In this document: piece after piece, positions 15,808 to 24,915 of the stretch
Layout: every line of letters starts with the position of its first letter
How positions within the stretch are numbered: the first letter of the stretch is position 1
Program-made: the position numbers and the translations under genes
Notes under the pieces: model-generated
The model's database searches: none
What the model saw: only the letters and a program-made list of their open reading frames with translations
Told to the model about the DNA's origin: nothing
From: Eubacterium_G segne
GTDB taxonomy: Bacteria; Bacillota; Clostridia; Lachnospirales; Lachnospiraceae
NCBI RefSeq assembly: GCF_014287775.1
Contig: NZ_JACOOZ010000003.1
Span: forward strand, 186,001-250,000
Length of the DNA stretch: 64,000 nt
Direction: 5' to 3'

Positions 15808-16890
15808 TTACATATTCTCTTTTTCAAATTTATCCATAAATTCTACCAAAGCCTTAACACCTTCAATAGGCATAGCATTATAAATACTTGCTCTCATTCC
15901 ACCTACAGTTCTATGTCCCTTAAGATTTTCAAGTCCTGCAGCCTTAGCTTCTGCAACAAATTTTGCGTCTAATTCTTCGTTTCCTGTTACAAAAGGAACA
16001 TTCATTAATGAACGGTCTTTTGGAACTACTGTTCCCTTAAATAACTTGCTGTTATCTAAGAAATCATAAAGAATTTTAGCCTTTTCTTCGTTATGCTTCT
16101 TCATTGCTTCAAGACCACCCATTTTCTTAATCCACTTAAATACCTTACCACAGATATAAATTCCATAGCAAGGAGGTGTATTGTAAAGTGAGCCTGCATC
16201 TGCCTGTGTCTTCCATGCCAGCATAGTTGGTACAGTACTGTCAACTTCCTCAGGAATTAAATCTTCCCTAATAATTGCAATAACAACACCTGCAGGTCCT
16301 ACGTTCTTCTGAACACCACCATAAATAACGCCATACTTTGTAACATCAACCGGCTCTGAAAGGAAACATGATGATACATCAGCTACTAATGTATGTCCCT
16401 TTGTATTTGGTAATTCATGATATTTTGTACCATAAATTGTATTGTTCTCACAAATATAAACGTAATCTACATCATCATCAATATCCAAGTCACTGCAATC
16501 AGGAATATATGAGAATGTCTTATCAGCTGATGAAGCAACTCTCTTTACCTCAAGAAATTTTTCAGCCTCTGCAGCTGCTTTCTTTGCCCACTGACCTGTG
16601 ATAATATATGCTGCCTTACCATTTTTCTTTAAATTCATAGGAACTGCAGCAAACTGCTGTGAAGCTCCTCCCTGAAGGAATAATACCTTATAGTTATCAG
16701 GAATATTCATTAAATCTCTAATATCCTGTTCTGCTTCATCAATAATCTGCTGGAACATTTTTGAACGATGGCTCATTTCCATTACGCTCATTCCACATCC
16801 CTTGTAATCAAGCATTTCATCTGCTGCTTCTTTCAATACTTCTTCCGGTAATACTGCCGGACCTGCTGAGAAATTATATACTCTGCTCAT
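15808..16890 (-). CDS. serC: Phosphoserine aminotransferase
   Basis: PLP enzyme converting 3-phosphohydroxypyruvate and glutamate to phosphoserine and 2-oxoglutarate, 360 residues. It starts MSRVYNFSAGPAVLP, a typical SerC N-terminus. GGASQQFAAVPMNL is the phosphate/PLP region and the Schiff-base Lys is at 195 (YGGVQKNVGPAG). HRTVGGMRASIYNAM is the conserved C-terminal substrate-binding segment. AGGAGG precedes the start. It lies 32 bases after ilvB and 68 before serA, giving two consecutive serine-pathway enzymes. A serB phosphatase is not in the window. Confidence 0.96.
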   Translation of the reverse strand: MSRVYNFSAGPAVLPEEVLKEAADEMLDYKGCGMSVMEMSHRSKMFQQIIDEAEQDIRDLMNIPDNYKVLFLQGGASQQFAAVPMNLKKNGKAAYIITGQWAKKAAAEAEKFLEVKRVASSADKTFSYIPDCSDLDIDDDVDYVYICENNTIYGTKYHELPNTKGHTLVADVSSCFLSEPVDVTKYGVIYGGVQKNVGPAGVVIAIIREDLIPEEVDSTVPTMLAWKTQADAGSLYNTPPCYGIYICGKVFKWIKKMGGLEAMKKHNEEKAKILYDFLDNSKLFKGTVVPKDRSLMNVPFVTGNEELDAKFVAEAKAAGLENLKGHRTVGGMRASIYNAMPIEGVKALVEFMDKFEKENM

Positions 16891-16922
16891 TTTTTATTTG
16901 CCTCCTAATTTATATTATATAT

Positions 16923-18614
16923 TTAACAATCATATCCTCTTGCTGCTAAATCCTCTTCAGAGAATGCCTCACTGATAGCTGTATTAGCAGGAACCATTGG
17001 AAATACCTTATCGTCTTCATCTATCTGTGCATCAATTACACAAGGGATGTTTAATTCGATGGCTTCCTTCAATGCCTTTTCAAATTCATCTACAGTTGTT
17101 ACACGGTAAGCCTTAGCTCCCATACCTTCTGAAATCTTTACGAAATCAACTGCATCATTAAGAACTGTATTAGAATATCTCTTTCCGTAGAATAATGTCT
17201 GCCACTGTCTAACCATTCCCAAAACGTGATTGTTAATTACAATCTGAATAATTGGAATGTTATATCTTGTTGCTGTGGCAATTTCGTTCATATTCATTCT
17301 AAAGCAACCGTCACCTGCGATATTTACGCAAATCTTGTCTTTGTTGCCCATTTTTGAACCTATACAAGCGCCAACACCATATCCCATGGTACCAAGTCCA
17401 CCGGATGTAATAAGCTGTCTTGGTCTGCTATATTTATAAAACTGTGCTGCCCACATCTGATGCTGTCCAACATCTGTTGTAATAATAGCATCTCCCTTTG
17501 TAATGTTGTACAAAGAATCAATAACTGCCGGACCTGTAAGTTTCGACTTATCTAAATCAAGAGGATATTTTTCTTTCATTTCCTCTATATGCTTCATCCA
17601 GTCTTCATGATTCTGTGGAGTAACTAATTTATTGAGTCTTACGAGAACTTCCTTAATGTCACCTATAATGCTGGCATCAGCCTTAATATTTTTATTAATT
17701 TCTGACGGATCCACATCAATATGTACAACACTGGCATTATTAGCAAACTTCTTTGCATTACCTGTAACTCTGTCGCTAAATCTCGCTCCAAGAACTAACA
17801 GTAAATCACATTCAGTAACACCAAAGTTTGATGTCTTTGTTCCATGCATACCAATCATGCCTGTATATCTCTTATTAGTTCCCTCAATAACACCTTTACC
17901 CATAAGTGTGTCACATACAGGTGCGTCAACTAATTGAGCAAATTCTCTTACTTCCTTATCTGCTTCAGATATTACGGCACCACCGCCAACTAAAATAAAC
18001 GGTTTCTTAGAAGCTGCAATCATTTCTGCAACTGTATTTAAATCATCTTCAGTAATCATATCTGAATATCTCTTTATTTCTTCAGGCTTCTTACTTTCAA
18101 AATCAATCTTGTTAGCTGTAACATCCTTTGTAATATCTACAAGTACAGGGCCCGGTCTTCCACTCTTAGCAATTTTAAATGCTTTTCTAAGTGTAGGTGC
18201 TAAATCCTCAATTTCCTTTACAATAAAGTTATGCTTTGTAATAGGCATTGTTGCACCAACAATATCTATTTCCTGGAATGAATCCTTTCCAAGACCTGAT
18301 TTTGCAACGTTAGCTGTAATAGCTACCAGTGGAACAGAATCCATATATGCTGTTGCAATACCTGTAACAAGATTTGTTGCTCCCGGACCTGATGTTGCCA
18401 TACAAACTCCAACCTTACCTGTTGAACGGGCATATCCGTCAGCAGCATGGGCTGCACCCTGTTCATGGGATACAAGGATGTGATTTATATCATCTGAGTT
18501 CTTGTAAAGCTCATCGTAAATATTTAAAATAGTTCCTCCCGGATAACCGAATACTGTATCAACACCCTGTTCTTTAAGACATTCTATAACAATTTGTGAA
18601 CCATTTAATATCAT
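16923..18614 (-). CDS. ilvB: Acetolactate synthase, large catalytic subunit
   Basis: Thiamine-diphosphate enzyme that condenses pyruvate to acetolactate (valine/leucine branch) or with 2-ketobutyrate (isoleucine branch), 563 residues. The N-terminal domain reads VFGYPGGTILNIYDEL with catalytic Glu51 in SHEQGAAHAADGYAR. A central FAD/Rossmann-like domain follows. The C-terminal ThDP motif begins GDGCFRMNMNEI (about 434) and ends INNHVLGMV. QWQTLFYGKRYS is typical of biosynthetic rather than catabolic forms. No ilvN regulatory-subunit gene lies next to it, which is unusual for the biosynthetic enzyme. It follows ilvD by 20 bases. Confidence 0.94.
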   Translation of the reverse strand: MILNGSQIVIECLKEQGVDTVFGYPGGTILNIYDELYKNSDDINHILVSHEQGAAHAADGYARSTGKVGVCMATSGPGATNLVTGIATAYMDSVPLVAITANVAKSGLGKDSFQEIDIVGATMPITKHNFIVKEIEDLAPTLRKAFKIAKSGRPGPVLVDITKDVTANKIDFESKKPEEIKRYSDMITEDDLNTVAEMIAASKKPFILVGGGAVISEADKEVREFAQLVDAPVCDTLMGKGVIEGTNKRYTGMIGMHGTKTSNFGVTECDLLLVLGARFSDRVTGNAKKFANNASVVHIDVDPSEINKNIKADASIIGDIKEVLVRLNKLVTPQNHEDWMKHIEEMKEKYPLDLDKSKLTGPAVIDSLYNITKGDAIITTDVGQHQMWAAQFYKYSRPRQLITSGGLGTMGYGVGACIGSKMGNKDKICVNIAGDGCFRMNMNEIATATRYNIPIIQIVINNHVLGMVRQWQTLFYGKRYSNTVLNDAVDFVKISEGMGAKAYRVTTVDEFEKALKEAIELNIPCVIDAQIDEDDKVFPMVPANTAISEAFSEEDLAARGYDC

Positions 18615-18634
18615 AGTATTTCCTCTCTTCCGCT

Positions 18635-20302
18635 TTATTTATTTATCTCTAATGTAGCTCCCTTATTGCCTGATGTAACCATAGAGGCGTATCTTGCTAA
18701 ATAGCCTGTAGTTACCTTTGGTTCTCTAGGCTGCCATTTTTCTTTTCTCTTTGCCATTTCTTCATCTGAAACATCTACATTAAGTGTCATTTCAGGAATA
18801 TTTATCTTAATAATATCTCCCTCTTCAACTAATGCTATAGGTCCGCCTACAGCTGCCTCAGGTGATACGTGTCCAATGGAAGCTCCTCTTGAAGCACCTG
18901 AAAATCTGCCGTCTGTAATAAGAGCAACTGTCTCACCAAGTCCCATACCTGCAATAGCTGATGTAGGATTTAACATCTCTCTCATACCAGGGCCACCCTT
19001 AGGTCCTTCATATCTGATAACAACAACATCACCATCAACAATTTTTCCACCTTTAATTGCTGCAATAGCATCTTCCTCACATTCAAACACTCTTGCCGGT
19101 CCTTCATGTACCATCATTGAGTCTGCAACTGCTGAACGTTTAACAACTGAACCATCAGGTGCAAGATTTCCCTTAAGAACTGCAAGACCACCTGTTTTAC
19201 TATATGGATTGTCTAACGGCCTTATAACCTCAGGGTTCTTATTTACGCAACCCTTAATATTCTCTCCAACAGTCTTTCCTGTAACTGTCATACAATCTTC
19301 ATGTAATAAACCAAGTTCACTTAACTCATTCATAACTGCGTAAACACCACCGGCTTCGTTAAGGTCTTCCATATATGTAGGACCTGCAGGAGCCAAATGA
19401 CATAAGTTAGGTGTCTTAGCACTGATTTCATTAGCAAATGAAATATCAAAATCAAATCCTATTTCATGGGCAATTGCCGGAAGATGTAACATACTGTTTG
19501 TTGAGCATCCCAGTGCCATATCTACTGTTAATGCATTGAGAATTGCATCTTTTGTCATAATATCTCTTGGTCTGATATCTTTTCTTACCATTTCCATTAC
19601 AGCCATACCTGCATGTTTTGCAAGTTTAAGTCTCTCAGAATAAACTGCCGGAATGGTTCCATTTCCTTTAAGTCCCATACCCAGTGCTTCTGTTAAGCAG
19701 TTCATTGAGTTAGCTGTATACATTCCTGAACATGAACCACATGTAGGACATACCTTTTCCTCAAATTCTCTTACGTCATCAAGAGTCATTTTACCGGCAG
19801 CATTAGCACCAACCGCTTCAAACATTGATGAAAGACTTCTCTTCTGACCATGTACATGTCCTGCAAGCATTGGTCCACCTGAAACAAATACTGTTGGGAC
19901 ATTAACTCTGGCAGCTGCCATTAAAAGTCCCGGTACGTTTTTGTCACAGTTAGGAATCATTACCAATGCATCAAACTGATGGGCTTTAGCCATACATTCA
20001 GTTGAATCTGCAATTAAATCTCTTGTTACGAGAGAATATTTCATTCCCTCATGTCCCATAGCAATACCATCGCAAACAGCAATAGCCGGGAACATAATTG
20101 GAGTACCACCTGCCATGGCAACTCCCATTTTAACTGCCTGTGCTATTTTGTCCAGATTCATATGTCCCGGAACAATTTCATTATATGAACAAACAATACC
20201 AACCAAAGGTCTTGAAAGCTCTTCCTCTGTCATACCGAGAGCATTAAACAATGACCTATGTGGTGCCTGCTGTATTCCTTTTTTTACTGAATCACTCTTC
20301 AT
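18635..20302 (-). CDS. ilvD: Dihydroxy-acid dehydratase
   Basis: Fe-S dehydratase of valine and isoleucine synthesis, also supplying leucine, 555 residues. Cluster-binding Cys residues appear in MIPNCDKNVPG and CPTCGSCSGMYTANSMNCL, both family signatures. The C-terminal active-site region includes ALITDGRFSGASRGASIGHV. It is full length with AGGAGG 8 bases before the ATG. It sits 17 bases after leuB and 20 before ilvB. An IlvC reductoisomerase, needed between ilvB and ilvD, must be encoded elsewhere. Confidence 0.97.
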   Translation of the reverse strand: MKSDSVKKGIQQAPHRSLFNALGMTEEELSRPLVGIVCSYNEIVPGHMNLDKIAQAVKMGVAMAGGTPIMFPAIAVCDGIAMGHEGMKYSLVTRDLIADSTECMAKAHQFDALVMIPNCDKNVPGLLMAAARVNVPTVFVSGGPMLAGHVHGQKRSLSSMFEAVGANAAGKMTLDDVREFEEKVCPTCGSCSGMYTANSMNCLTEALGMGLKGNGTIPAVYSERLKLAKHAGMAVMEMVRKDIRPRDIMTKDAILNALTVDMALGCSTNSMLHLPAIAHEIGFDFDISFANEISAKTPNLCHLAPAGPTYMEDLNEAGGVYAVMNELSELGLLHEDCMTVTGKTVGENIKGCVNKNPEVIRPLDNPYSKTGGLAVLKGNLAPDGSVVKRSAVADSMMVHEGPARVFECEEDAIAAIKGGKIVDGDVVVIRYEGPKGGPGMREMLNPTSAIAGMGLGETVALITDGRFSGASRGASIGHVSPEAAVGGPIALVEEGDIIKINIPEMTLNVDVSDEEMAKRKEKWQPREPKVTTGYLARYASMVTSGNKGATLEINK

Positions 20303-20319
20303 AATAAACCTCCTGAAAT

Positions 20320-21402
20320 TTATATTCTCTTTATGATTTCATTGCCCATTTCCTTACATCCTACCAGTGTCATGCCATCTGACATAATATCAATTGTTCT
20401 GATATTATCTTCAAGAACCTTTTCCACTGCCTTTTCCACTGCATCAGCTTCCTCATCCAAATCAAAAGAATATCTAAGCATCATAGCTGCTGAAAGAACT
20501 GTAGCTATAGGATTTGCCTTATTCTGTCCTGCTATATCCGGTGCTGCTCCATGACTTGGTTCGTAAAGTCCGAACTTATCCTCTCTAAGACTTGCTGATG
20601 ATAACATTCCTATGGAACCTGTTATCATACTTGCCTCATCTGATAAAATGTCACCAAACATATTTTCAGTAACTACCACATCAAACTGTGCCGGATTTTT
20701 TACCAGCTGCATTGCACAGTTATCTACCAACATATGGGTAAGAGTAACTTCAGGATAATCCTTTGCCACTTCGTTTACGATTTTGTCCCACAATCTTGAA
20801 CTGTCCAATACATTAGATTTATCAACGCTTATGACATTCTTTCTTCTCTTCATTGCAATGTCAAAAGCTTTTTTAGCAATTCTTCTTATTTCATTTTCGT
20901 TATATGTCAAAGTATCTGTTGCCGTAAGAACCCCATCGACTTCCTCTGTTTTTCTTTCGCCAAAATAAAGTCCGCCTGTAAGCTCTCTTACAATAATCAT
21001 ATCAAAGCCTGCATCTGCCACTTCTTCCTTTAACGGACATGCACCCTTCAATTCTTTGTAAAGATAAGCCGGTCTTAAATTAGCAAAAAGATTCAAACCT
21101 TTTCTAATTGCAAGAAGTCCTGCCTCCGGTCTTAAATTAGGTGGTAGTTCATACCAACTGTCTTTACCGACGACTCCACCCACGGCACCTAACAATACCG
21201 CATCACTTTTCTTTGCTGTCTCAAGTGCATCCTCTGTAAGAGGGACACCATATTTGTCTATAGATATGCCACCCATATCAACTTCCGTGTATTGGAAACT
21301 ATGTCCAAACTTTTCCCCGACAGCATTAAGAACCTTCTGTGCTTCTGTAACAATTTCCGGTCCGATTCCATCTCCTGGAATTACTGCAACATTAAAATTC
21401 AT
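20320..21402 (-). CDS. leuB: 3-isopropylmalate dehydrogenase
   Basis: NAD-dependent oxidative decarboxylation of 3-isopropylmalate in leucine synthesis, 360 residues. It starts MNFNVAVIPGDGIGPEIV. The substrate-binding segment is VRELTGGLYFGERK, the catalytic Lys is in SVDKSNVLDSSRLW, and the metal/NAD-binding region runs VVTENMFGDILSDEAS to EPSHGAAPDIAG. It is the first gene of the leuB-ilvD-ilvB-serC-serA cluster and is preceded by a consensus promoter. leuA and leuCD are absent from the window, so leuB has been separated from its usual companions. Confidence 0.96.
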   Translation of the reverse strand: MNFNVAVIPGDGIGPEIVTEAQKVLNAVGEKFGHSFQYTEVDMGGISIDKYGVPLTEDALETAKKSDAVLLGAVGGVVGKDSWYELPPNLRPEAGLLAIRKGLNLFANLRPAYLYKELKGACPLKEEVADAGFDMIIVRELTGGLYFGERKTEEVDGVLTATDTLTYNENEIRRIAKKAFDIAMKRRKNVISVDKSNVLDSSRLWDKIVNEVAKDYPEVTLTHMLVDNCAMQLVKNPAQFDVVVTENMFGDILSDEASMITGSIGMLSSASLREDKFGLYEPSHGAAPDIAGQNKANPIATVLSAAMMLRYSFDLDEEADAVEKAVEKVLEDNIRTIDIMSDGMTLVGCKEMGNEIIKRI

Positions 21403-21504
21403 TATGCTTCCTCTTTTCCTTATAGTTTCTAGTGGATATAATTAATTTCTATGTATAATCACTGTATTTAATTTCTAATTATAAAAATCCACATTAACTC
21501 ATAA

Positions 21505-21533
21505 ATTATAACCCAAATAAACTCATTTTTCAA
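21505..21533 (-). promoter_or_regulatory. Promoter of the leuB-ilvD-ilvB-serC-serA operon
   Basis: Minus-strand TTGAAA (21528-21533), 17 bases, TATAAT (21505-21510). This leaves a leader of about 95 bases before leuB. In the leader GTGGAT and ATCCAC can pair across about 50 bases. I see no T-box motif and no terminator, so no attenuator is claimed. Nothing else is seen in the 309-base gap except the yajC terminator at its far end. Confidence 0.7.
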
Positions 21534-21619
21534 CACATATATCTTAATCAGTTTTATTGATTATTTTTACTGTGAAAAAATCGTATATTTTAGTTAAGTT
21601 TTGCCATAAATATATAACT

Positions 21620-21664
21620 ATAAAAAGAAGGAACATCTGAAACCCTGATTCCAGATATTCCTTC
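21620..21664 (-). terminator. Terminator after yajC
   Basis: GAAGGAACATCTG (21627-21639) pairs with CAGATATTCCTTC (21652-21664) with one mismatch. TTTTTA follows on the minus strand. Confidence 0.8.
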
Positions 21665-21711
21665 CAATATCAAATCTAAAAACCTAGATTATAACCCGCA
21701 TGTTTAAAATA

Positions 21712-22020
21712 TTATGCTTCTGCTTTTTCCACGTCAACTATTGCTGCCTTCTGCATTGGTATTCTGCAGTTTTTGTTTCCACCAAACTCAACAATAACTG
21801 TTTCTTCCTGAACATCAATAATCATTCCGTAGAATCCGCTTGTGGTTAAAACACTATCACCGATTTCAACACTATCCATTAAAGCTTTCTGCTTTTTTTC
21901 CTGTTTCTTCTGTGGTCTGATAGCGATAAAATACATAAATCCAATAATAATTACAACATATGCAATCATTATAAGTATTCCCTGACTTGAGCCTGAACCT
22001 GCTGCTACTAAAACTGGCAT
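21712..22020 (-). CDS. yajC: Preprotein translocase accessory subunit YajC
   Basis: Small single-pass membrane protein of the Sec translocon that associates with SecDF, 102 residues. One membrane helix lies at about 16-34 (IMIAYVVIIIGFMYFIAI), directly followed by the family motif RPQKKQEKKQ. The C-terminal domain then includes IGDSVLTTSGFYGMI. AGGAGG precedes the ATG. It begins 12 bases after tgt, the common tgt-yajC order, but secDF is some 15 kb away here rather than adjacent. Confidence 0.95.
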   Translation of the reverse strand: MPVLVAAGSGSSQGILIMIAYVVIIIGFMYFIAIRPQKKQEKKQKALMDSVEIGDSVLTTSGFYGMIIDVQEETVIVEFGGNKNCRIPMQKAAIVDVEKAEA

Positions 22021-22032
22021 AAAACCTACCTC

Positions 22033-23169
22033 CTAATTCTTGTCGTTTTCTTTAAAACCTTCCAGTTTATTATTTTTATACTCACTGTATCTTCCGGCTT
22101 TTATAGCCTCTCTGATTTCCTCCATCATTGTATTATAAAAATATAAATTATGCAATACACACAAACGCATTCCCAACATTTCTTTAGCTTTAAGTAAATG
22201 TCTGATATATGCTCTTGTATGATATTTACATGCCGGACACTGACATCCTTCCTCTATCGGTCTGTCATCAGTCTCATACTTTGCATTAAACAAATTGAGC
22301 TTTCCTGCATTAGTATAAACATGACCATGTCTTCCGTTTCTTGAAGGATATACACAATCGAAAAAGTCAACTCCCCTCTCAACTGCCTCTAATATATTAG
22401 CCGGTGTTCCTACACCCATAAGATAAACCGGCTTGTCTCCCGGAAGATATGGAACTACCTTTTCAATAATACGGTACATTTCCGCGTGACTTTCCCCAAC
22501 TGCCAGACCGCCTATGGCATAACCATCTAAATCAATATCAGAGATGGCTTTTGCATGCTCAATACGGACATCATCATATATCCCCCCTTGGTTGATTCCA
22601 AAAAGCATCTGATTTTTGTTTATTGTATCCTCAAGACCGTTTAAACGATTCATTTCCTTTCTGCATCTTTTAAGCCATCTTGCGGTTCGTGCAACTGAAT
22701 TTTCAATATAGTCTCTTGAAGCCACACTGGAAGGACATTCATCAAATGCCATAGCTATGGTTGATGCAAGATTTGACTGAATCTGCATACTTTCTTCCGG
22801 ACCCATAAAAATCTTTCTTCCATCTACATGAGAGTTAAAATAAACTCCTTCTTCTTTTATTTTTCTAAGACCAGCCAGAGAAAAAACCTGAAATCCACCT
22901 GAGTCTGTAAGTATGGGCTTATCCCAATTCATAAACCTGTGTAAGCCCCCAAGCTGCTTAACTATCTTATCTCCCGGTCTTACATGAAGGTGATAAGTGT
23001 TAGATAATTCCACCTGTGTCTTTATTTCCTTTAAATCTTCTGCAGCTACTGCACCTTTTATGGCTCCTGCCGTACCTACGTTCATAAATACAGGAGTTTC
23101 AATAGTGCCATGCACCGTTTCGAACCTACCGTACTTTGCTGCCCCATCTTTTGCTAGAACTTTAAACAT
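22033..23169 (-). CDS. tgt: tRNA-guanine transglycosylase
   Basis: Exchanges guanine 34 for preQ1 in tRNAs for Asp, Asn, His and Tyr during queuosine formation, 378 residues. TDSGGFQVFSLAG contains the general acid-base Asp. The nucleophile Asp lies in GVDFFDCVYPSRNGRHG. Zinc ligands are CQCPAC and the later Cys/His in YIRHLLKAKEMLGMRL. The gene is followed at 12 bases by yajC. Several -10-like sequences (TATAAT) lie between 23170 and 23200 but a convincing -35 was not found. Confidence 0.96.
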   Translation of the reverse strand: MFKVLAKDGAAKYGRFETVHGTIETPVFMNVGTAGAIKGAVAAEDLKEIKTQVELSNTYHLHVRPGDKIVKQLGGLHRFMNWDKPILTDSGGFQVFSLAGLRKIKEEGVYFNSHVDGRKIFMGPEESMQIQSNLASTIAMAFDECPSSVASRDYIENSVARTARWLKRCRKEMNRLNGLEDTINKNQMLFGINQGGIYDDVRIEHAKAISDIDLDGYAIGGLAVGESHAEMYRIIEKVVPYLPGDKPVYLMGVGTPANILEAVERGVDFFDCVYPSRNGRHGHVYTNAGKLNLFNAKYETDDRPIEEGCQCPACKYHTRAYIRHLLKAKEMLGMRLCVLHNLYFYNTMMEEIREAIKAGRYSEYKNNKLEGFKENDKN

Positions 23170-23289
23170 ATTATACCTGCTTTATTATATTATACTCAAA
23201 AATGCGTACATCTATATTTTATAACATTATTTTGATATATTTTCAATATGTAAACAAACCAAAAACGTATTTTCCGGTCAAACATCAAG

Positions 23290-23319
23290 TTGACACCTGT
23301 TTGAGGATATTGTTATACT
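23290..23319 (+). promoter_or_regulatory. aroC promoter
   Basis: TTGACA (23290-23295), 18 bases, TATACT (23314-23319) with TG one base upstream of the -10 (extended -10). Confidence 0.7.
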
Positions 23320-23354
23320 GTTATAGGCGATTTTACGGAAAGGAGACTTGCTAT

Positions 23355-24452
23355 ATGGCTGGTTCAACATACGGAAATATTTTCAAAATTACAACATGGG
23401 GTGAATCCCACGGCAAGGCATTAGGTGTTGTTGTAGATGGATGTCCTGCGGGACTTGAATTAAACGAAGATGACATACAGAAGTTTTTAAATAGAAGAAA
23501 ACCCGGTCAGTCAAAATATACAACCCAGCGAAAAGAAGATGATAAGGTTGAAATACTTTCAGGTGTATTTGAAGGAAAAACAACCGGTACACCTATTTCA
23601 ATGATTGTAAAAAATAAAGACCATCATTCTGCGGATTATAGTGATATTGCTTCATATTACAGACCGGGACATGCAGATTATACATTTGATGCAAAGTACG
23701 GATTTAGGGATTATCGTGGTGGTGGACGTTCCTCCGGCCGCGAAACCATCGGACGTGTTGCTGCCGGTGCCATTGCCTCAAAAATTCTTGAGAAGCTTGG
23801 CATTGAGATGCTTACATATTCTAAGAGTATTGGCAATGTTGAAATAGATTACAAAAAATTTAACAAAGATGAAATTGAGAAAAATCCTGTTTATATGCCT
23901 GATTCAGATGCTGCAAAAGCAGCTGAAAAAATTTTGGGCGAAAAAATGGCTGAAATGGATTCATGTGGTGGAATAATTGAATGTATTGTAAACAATATGC
24001 CAGCGGGAATTGGCGAACCTGTATTTGACAAGCTTGATGCTAATATTTCCAAAGCCATTATGTCCATCGGTGCCATTAAAGGCATTGAAATAGGTGACGG
24101 TTTTGAAGTTGCCAAAATGTCAGGCTCAACGGATAATGATGGATTCAGCATTGAAAACGGTGTTATTTCCAAGACATCTAATCACGCCGGTGGAATTTTA
24201 GGTGGAATGAGTGATGGCTCTTCTATTGTGGTACGTGCAGCAGTTAAACCTACACCATCTATCGCAAGAACACAACAAACCATTAATAAATCCGGTGAAA
24301 ACATTGATATTAACATAAAAGGCCGTCATGACCCGATTATTGTTCCCCGTGCAGTGGTTGTGGTGGAATCAATGGTTGCCGTTACTCTTGTAGATATGCT
24401 TTTTACGGGAATGACTTCTAAGTTAGATAAAATAATAGACTTTTACAAATAA
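23355..24452 (+). CDS. aroC: Chorismate synthase
   Basis: Final step of the shikimate pathway: FMN-dependent elimination of phosphate from EPSP to give chorismate for aromatic amino acids and folate. It is 365 residues from the ATG at 23355 (MAGSTYGNIFKITTWGESHG), which has AAGGAG 10 bases upstream. A longer reading extends to 23202 but would start upstream of the promoter. Signature segments are TWGESHGKALGVVVDGCPAG, YRGGGRSSGRETIGRVAAGA and the C-terminal GRHDPIIVPRAVVVVE. It appears monocistronic; other aro genes are not in the window. Confidence 0.97.
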   Translation: MAGSTYGNIFKITTWGESHGKALGVVVDGCPAGLELNEDDIQKFLNRRKPGQSKYTTQRKEDDKVEILSGVFEGKTTGTPISMIVKNKDHHSADYSDIASYYRPGHADYTFDAKYGFRDYRGGGRSSGRETIGRVAAGAIASKILEKLGIEMLTYSKSIGNVEIDYKKFNKDEIEKNPVYMPDSDAAKAAEKILGEKMAEMDSCGGIIECIVNNMPAGIGEPVFDKLDANISKAIMSIGAIKGIEIGDGFEVAKMSGSTDNDGFSIENGVISKTSNHAGGILGGMSDGSSIVVRAAVKPTPSIARTQQTINKSGENIDINIKGRHDPIIVPRAVVVVESMVAVTLVDMLFTGMTSKLDKIIDFYK

Positions 24453-24468
24453 AAACTATTTATACTAG

Positions 24469-24507
24469 AAATCCTTAGCAAAACCTAATCTTTGCTAAGG
24501 ATTTTTT
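24469..24507 (+). terminator. Terminator after aroC
   Basis: AATCCTTAGCAAA pairs with TTTGCTAAGGATT, followed by TTTTT. The last codons and the stop codon (24485-24487) of the convergent CmpB-like gene lie inside this hairpin. Confidence 0.85.
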
Positions 24508-24886
24508 CATATATCAGCCCCATTACAAACCATAACGGAGCATAGTCTAACCGAACAACTCCTTTTATATTATATTTCGCACTACTATAATCCCACGGAC
24601 AATTGTTACTTTTCTTTAACAGGCTTCCTGACACAAATTCCACCAGAAATATTCCTGCTGTATAAACTGCTCCCCTTTCCACCATTGGTTTATTATAAGC
24701 TTTAAGTTTTTTACTAATTGGCTTAATCACTGATGCCATACCATATATTGGAAACATCCATATGGATGTCTTTCCTATAAGCTTATAATTTTTTTCTTTA
24801 AAACAAGAGGCTGATGTAAAGAGTACCTCAATACACCAGCCTGTTATTCCACATTTTATAAAATCTCTGTTAATTACACTCTTCAT
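24485..24886 (-). CDS. CmpB-like membrane protein (putative ABC-transporter type IV family)
   Basis: A 133-residue integral membrane protein from the ATG at 24886 (MKSVINRDFIKCGITGWCIE). It matches the family annotated as putative ABC-transporter type IV/CmpB: GWCIEVLFTS in the first helix, KTSIWMFPIYGMA in the second, ERGAVYTAGIFLVEFVSG in the third and CPWDYS ... DYAPLWFVMGLIYE at the end. No ATPase or other transporter gene is adjacent, and the transport role of this family is not established. An in-frame TTG further upstream is possible, but neither start has a strong ribosome binding site. It lies between aroC (convergent) and glyA. Confidence 0.75.
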   Translation of the reverse strand: MKSVINRDFIKCGITGWCIEVLFTSASCFKEKNYKLIGKTSIWMFPIYGMASVIKPISKKLKAYNKPMVERGAVYTAGIFLVEFVSGSLLKKSNNCPWDYSSAKYNIKGVVRLDYAPLWFVMGLIYEKILSKD

Positions 24887-24915
24887 ATGTGTAATTATTT
24901 CCAAAAATATGAATC

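Noticed and set aside
21403..21504. Possible attenuator or leader peptide in front of leuB
   Set aside because: No short frame rich in Leu/Ile/Val codons, no T-box consensus and no terminator stem were found.
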